DNA of 64,000 nucleotides, from positions 62,001 to 126,000 of the forward strand of contig NZ_LBMH01000004.1 in the NCBI RefSeq assembly GCF_001005305.1, written 5' to 3'. Source of the stretch: Kordia zhangzhouensis. GTDB taxonomy: Bacteria; Bacteroidota; Bacteroidia; Flavobacteriales; Flavobacteriaceae. A model generated the notes under the pieces. The model saw only the letters and a program-made list of their open reading frames with translations. It was not told the origin of the DNA and searched no databases. The position numbers were made by a program, and so were the translations under genes. Within the stretch, counting starts at the first letter, position 1; each line of letters begins with the position of its first letter. This document shows positions 60,989 through 64,000 of this stretch, piece by piece.

Positions 60989-61245
60989 TAGTTGGAGTTT
61001 GAATATTCGTCCAATATTGCTTTTTCATGAGAAGTTAAACTTTCAACGCCTTTGTCATTTATTTTCTCCAAAATACGATTAATACGTTCCTGCTTTTGCT
61101 TTCGTTCTGCATTAAACTTGTCATCAATAGTCTGATATCCCTGCGAAGAAGTTTTAGAAAAGGAAGATGTTTCTTTTTTTGACTTGAATATAAGATAGAT
61201 AAAAATAGCAATTACAGCTATAGAAATAAATGGCATGATGCTCAT
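60988..61245 (-). CDS. small membrane protein of unknown function
   Basis: An 85-residue protein with one membrane helix at residues 4-20 (MPFISIAVIAIFIYLIF) and a charged helical tail (KFNAERKQKQERINRILEKI, then SLTSHEKAILDEYSN). The end resembles the C-terminal signature of Bacteroidetes DUF6576-like or rhomboid-adjacent tails, but I cannot name it with confidence. First gene of the four-gene unit. Confidence 0.72.
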   Translation of the reverse strand: MSIMPFISIAVIAIFIYLIFKSKKETSSFSKTSSQGYQTIDDKFNAERKQKQERINRILEKINDKGVESLTSHEKAILDEYSNSN

Positions 61246-61426
61246 AAAAACTACTATTTACAATTGGAATGTGTGTTTCAAAAGTACAATAATTCTATTT
61301 TTTACACAATGTACTTCGAAATACAATTCATCCTAAATTTACGACAATTGAGTAGTTTCTTTTTTAGTTTTTTTTCAATTCACAAGAAATTTGTGCCATC
61401 ATCAAACAAAAAATAACTCATCAATC

Positions 61427-63580
61427 ATGAAAAAAATATTGGCACTTCTTTTTTTATTTACGAATGCGATTTTAGTAGGACAAACAACAGTGTCGGGTAC
61501 AGTTACTGACGAATCAGGCACACCTATTTTTGGTGCCAATGTATATTTGAAAGGAACTTATGATGGCGCATCTACCAATGAACAAGGAGCTTATACATTT
61601 ACTACTGACACCACTGGTACGCAGATTCTAGTGGTTTCTTTTTTATCGTTTGAAACAAAAGAGCTTGCTTTACACGTTTCACAAATGCAAGGAATAACAA
61701 TAAAACTAAGAGAAAATGTCGATGCTCTGAATGCCGTGATTTTAAGTGCAGGATCATTTGAAGCGGGAGAAAATGCCAAAGTTACCGCACTCAAACCTTT
61801 AGACATTGTAACTACGGCAAGTGCTTTAGGTGATTTTGTTGGCGCTTTGCAAACCTTACCAGGAACAAGCACAGTGGCCGAAGATGGTCGCTTATTTGTA
61901 CGTGGAGGTCGCGCTGAAGAAACTCAGATTTTTATTGATGGAATACGTGTATTTACACCTTATAGTAATACGACTAATAATATTCCTGCACGTGGACGTT
62001 ATTCCCCATTTTTATTTAAAGGAATTACGTTTTCTACAGGAGGCTATTCAGCAGAATTCGGTCAAGCTTTGTCGGGTGTATTAGAACTAAACACAATCAA
62101 TGAACCTGATCAAGAAAAAACAGACATTTCGGTGATGACAGTTGGAGGTGCATTAGGACATACTGAAAAATGGGAAAAGGGATCGGTAAGCTTTAGCACC
62201 TCATATATCAATTTAGCTCCGTATTTAGAAGTTTTTCCCGATCGTAACGAATGGATCAAACCATTTCAAGGCGGACAAGGAGAAACTGTTTTTCGACATC
62301 ATTTCACCAATGGAACACTAAAATTTTATACAGCATTTGATATCACAAACTTTGAACTAGATCAAGAAAGTATCAATTTTGACGAATTGGTTCGCTTCAA
62401 ATTAAGCAATACTAATCTATATATGAATGGTTCATACAAAGGAACTTTAGGCGAAAAATGGTCAATTGCAAGCGGATTAAGTTACACGCGTGATCGTTCT
62501 AAAATTCGTGTGATTGACGATCGAATCCAAAGCAATGAAAACTCGTTTCACTTTAAAACCAAACTAAAAAAGAATTTCAATAATCGGATCAAACTGAGTT
62601 TTGGTGCTGAATATTTTACAACTGATTTTACAGAAGATTATGAAAGTCCAACGGTTTCTCAAGTTGACTATGGGTTTAAAAGCAATTTAGTAGGGGCTTT
62701 TGCAGAAACAGACGTTTTTTTCTCTAAAAATTTTGCATTAAAAGCGGGAATTCGGTTAGACCATGCAGATCTTTTAAAAGAGACAGTCATATCACCACGA
62801 ATATCAGTTGCTTATAAAACCTCAGAAAAAGATCAAGTATCAGTTGCTTTTGGACAATTTTATCAAAATCCGAATGCAAATTACCTAAAGTTTCACACAG
62901 ATTTCAAGCCAGAAAATGCAACGCACTATATTTTGAACTATCAATATGTATATGATGGAAAAACATTTCGAGCGGAAGCCTACCACAAAACATATACTGA
63001 TTTAATTACTTTTTCAGGAGACTTTGTACAACCAAATACACATTTCGCTAATGATGGATTTGGTCATGCCACAGGATTGGATATTTTTTGGAGAGATAAT
63101 AAAAGCATTAAAAATGTAGATTATTGGGTATCTTATTCTTACTTGGATACCAAGCGAAAGTTTGAAAATTTTCCTGTAGAAGCAACACCAAATTTTGCGA
63201 CTACGCACAATTTTTCGTTAGTAACCAAACACTGGGTAGAATCATTAAAAAGTCAAATTGGGTTTAGTTATAATTTTTCTACTGGAAGAACATATACTAA
63301 CCCAAATACCAACTTGTTTTTAGGTGAAAAAACAAAAGATTATCATAGCTTAAGTATGAATTGGGCTTATTTAATTTCCCCACAAAAAATCTTGTACTTT
63401 TCGGTATCGAATGCATTAGGTTTTCGAAACGTGTTTGGCTATGAGTACGCAAATCAACCAGATGTAAATGGAACATTTCAGCGAATGGTACAACGCCCAG
63501 CAGCAGATCAATTTTTCTTTGTAGGGTTCTTTTGGACAATCAGTGATGATAAGAAAAGTAATCAATTAGATACTTTGTAA
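61427..63580 (+). CDS. TonB-dependent receptor with N-terminal carboxypeptidase-like domain
   Basis: A 717-residue outer-membrane receptor. Signal MKKILALLFLFTNAILVGQ, then a CarboxypepD_reg-like domain (about 20-100: VSGTVTDESGTPIFGANVYL), a plug (about 110-220: FVGALQTLPGTSTVAEDGRL, with VRGGRAEETQIFIDGI), and a barrel to the C-terminal Phe/Trp-rich strand (FFFVGFFWTIS). No SusD gene is beside it, so the substrate could be iron, vitamin or peptide. The frame opens 12 codons earlier at 61391; the signal peptide fixes the ATG at 61427. Confidence 0.92.
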   Translation: MKKILALLFLFTNAILVGQTTVSGTVTDESGTPIFGANVYLKGTYDGASTNEQGAYTFTTDTTGTQILVVSFLSFETKELALHVSQMQGITIKLRENVDALNAVILSAGSFEAGENAKVTALKPLDIVTTASALGDFVGALQTLPGTSTVAEDGRLFVRGGRAEETQIFIDGIRVFTPYSNTTNNIPARGRYSPFLFKGITFSTGGYSAEFGQALSGVLELNTINEPDQEKTDISVMTVGGALGHTEKWEKGSVSFSTSYINLAPYLEVFPDRNEWIKPFQGGQGETVFRHHFTNGTLKFYTAFDITNFELDQESINFDELVRFKLSNTNLYMNGSYKGTLGEKWSIASGLSYTRDRSKIRVIDDRIQSNENSFHFKTKLKKNFNNRIKLSFGAEYFTTDFTEDYESPTVSQVDYGFKSNLVGAFAETDVFFSKNFALKAGIRLDHADLLKETVISPRISVAYKTSEKDQVSVAFGQFYQNPNANYLKFHTDFKPENATHYILNYQYVYDGKTFRAEAYHKTYTDLITFSGDFVQPNTHFANDGFGHATGLDIFWRDNKSIKNVDYWVSYSYLDTKRKFENFPVEATPNFATTHNFSLVTKHWVESLKSQIGFSYNFSTGRTYTNPNTNLFLGEKTKDYHSLSMNWAYLISPQKILYFSVSNALGFRNVFGYEYANQPDVNGTFQRMVQRPAADQFFFVGFFWTISDDKKSNQLDTL

Positions 63581-63586
63581 AAAAGC

Positions 63587-64000
63587 TTACGATTGTTGAA
63601 GTAATTTTTTAATCAATACGATCTGTCCCAAATGATAATATGTATGCTCAATTATGACATCTATATTACGATAATTGCTTCCGTATTTTTTATCGACAAA
63701 ACTGCCAAAAAGAGTGGTTTCTGACATGTTTTCAACCAACAAAATAAACCGTTTGGAATCGTTTTTAAAAAGGTCTATGCGTTGCTGCCAATCTTCCTGT
63801 GAAGTGATTGGCGGCGCATCAAAACTGAATTGATCTCGAATGTTTAAATGACCGCCTTCAAAAACATCTGCAACACCAGCAATGTAATAATGTAAATGAA
63901 AAGTCAAATCAGCAATCGTATTCAAATTGTGTACTTTTTGTGTCGCATCTTTCCATATAAGAGAGGAAATTTCGTTGAGCACGTTGGTTCCTGTAACCCA
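63587..64000 (-). CDS. DinB-like superfamily protein (5' end cut by the window)
   Basis: At least 137 residues are visible. The frame stays open to the window edge (WVTGTN before the internal GTG at 63980-63982), so the start lies outside and the GTG is not the real one. DinB-type helices with metal-site His are seen in LTFHLHYYIAGVADVFEGGH and in HTYYHLGQIVLIKKLL. These four-helix proteins bind a metal; some act in thiol transfer, but this group is of unknown function. Confidence 0.86.
   Translation of the reverse strand, partial: WVTGTNVLNEISSLIWKDATQKVHNLNTIADLTFHLHYYIAGVADVFEGGHLNIRDQFSFDAPPITSQEDWQQRIDLFKNDSKRFILLVENMSETTLFGSFVDKKYGSNYRNIDVIIEHTYYHLGQIVLIKKLLQQS

Noticed and set aside
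63980-63982. GTG as start of the DinB-like gene
   Set aside because: The frame continues upstream to the window edge with sequence that fits the family, so the gene is cut, not short.

Overview
The window reads as chromosomal DNA of a marine-type Bacteroidota bacterium, family Flavobacteriaceae. This is inferred from four things: the AT-rich sequence; the many promoters of the Bacteroidetes type (TTTG, then about 17-21 bases, then TAnnTTTG) with almost no Shine-Dalgarno sites; the gliding-motility lipoprotein gene gldI; and flavobacterial neighbourhoods such as DUF721-recF, TPR-ribH, udk-divIC-mutA-mutB and PadR-PspC-DUF2807. A Kordia-like genus would fit the GG-leader peptides and SUKH proteins, but I cannot prove the genus. 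I saw no transposase, integrase, phage gene, rRNA or CRISPR array. Both ends cut through a gene.

Region by region. 0-7.3 kb: a cut DUF3810 metallopeptidase-like gene, dipeptidase pepD, three tandem GG-leader RiPP (lanthipeptide-like) precursor genes that each have their own promoter and a shared upstream box, then the operon nrnA-gldI-cyclophilin/FKBP fusion, then ndk. 7.4-15.2 kb: housekeeping genes (dciA-like DUF721, recF, a TPR membrane protein, ribH, rsmD, DUF3822, a RecD-like helicase). 15.2-17.9 kb: kdsB, a HAD phosphatase and an iron alcohol dehydrogenase resembling KdnB, which together suggest an 8-amino-Kdo type sugar in the lipopolysaccharide. 18-21.7 kb: an outer-membrane barrel protein with an adjacent lipoprotein, a PlsC acyltransferase and a Cys-rich lipoprotein. 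21.7-27 kb: both methylmalonyl-CoA mutase subunits with a lipoprotein gene between them, a DivIC/FtsB-like protein, uridine kinase and tRNA-Pro(TGG). 27-31.4 kb: an ankyrin protein, an AraC regulator, and a TetR-SDR pair with twin operators.

31.6-33.3 kb holds an unrecognised three-gene cassette (membrane protein, coiled-coil lipoprotein, small soluble protein). It is followed by trxB and by the DUF4870-PadR-PspC-DUF2807 envelope-stress type operon, which carries a clear PadR palindrome over its promoter. 38-42 kb: DUF4442, AIM24-like, a conserved small protein, and divergent oxyR/dps. 42.1-45 kb is an accessory patch with a 49-codon GG-type Cys-rich peptide, two SUKH-type immunity-like genes and three short unknown genes. 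It abuts the 3' end of a long MoxR-DUF58-DUF4350-DUF4129-SpoIIM operon that faces RDD and UPF0126 genes. 52.6-64 kb: a second copy of the barrel protein family, a cyclophilin lipoprotein back-to-back with a Nudix CoA pyrophosphatase, PlsC, an ECF sigma factor with a membrane partner, type II NADH dehydrogenase, two YhhN paralogues, a YdjM-like membrane hydrolase, a TonB-dependent receptor and a cut DinB-like gene.

The strongest leads are the three precursor peptides with an identically spaced 12-base box and no maturation enzymes nearby, the separate small GG peptide in the immunity-like patch, the kdsB-kdnB pairing, and several well-formed operators (TetR, PadR) that can be read directly.
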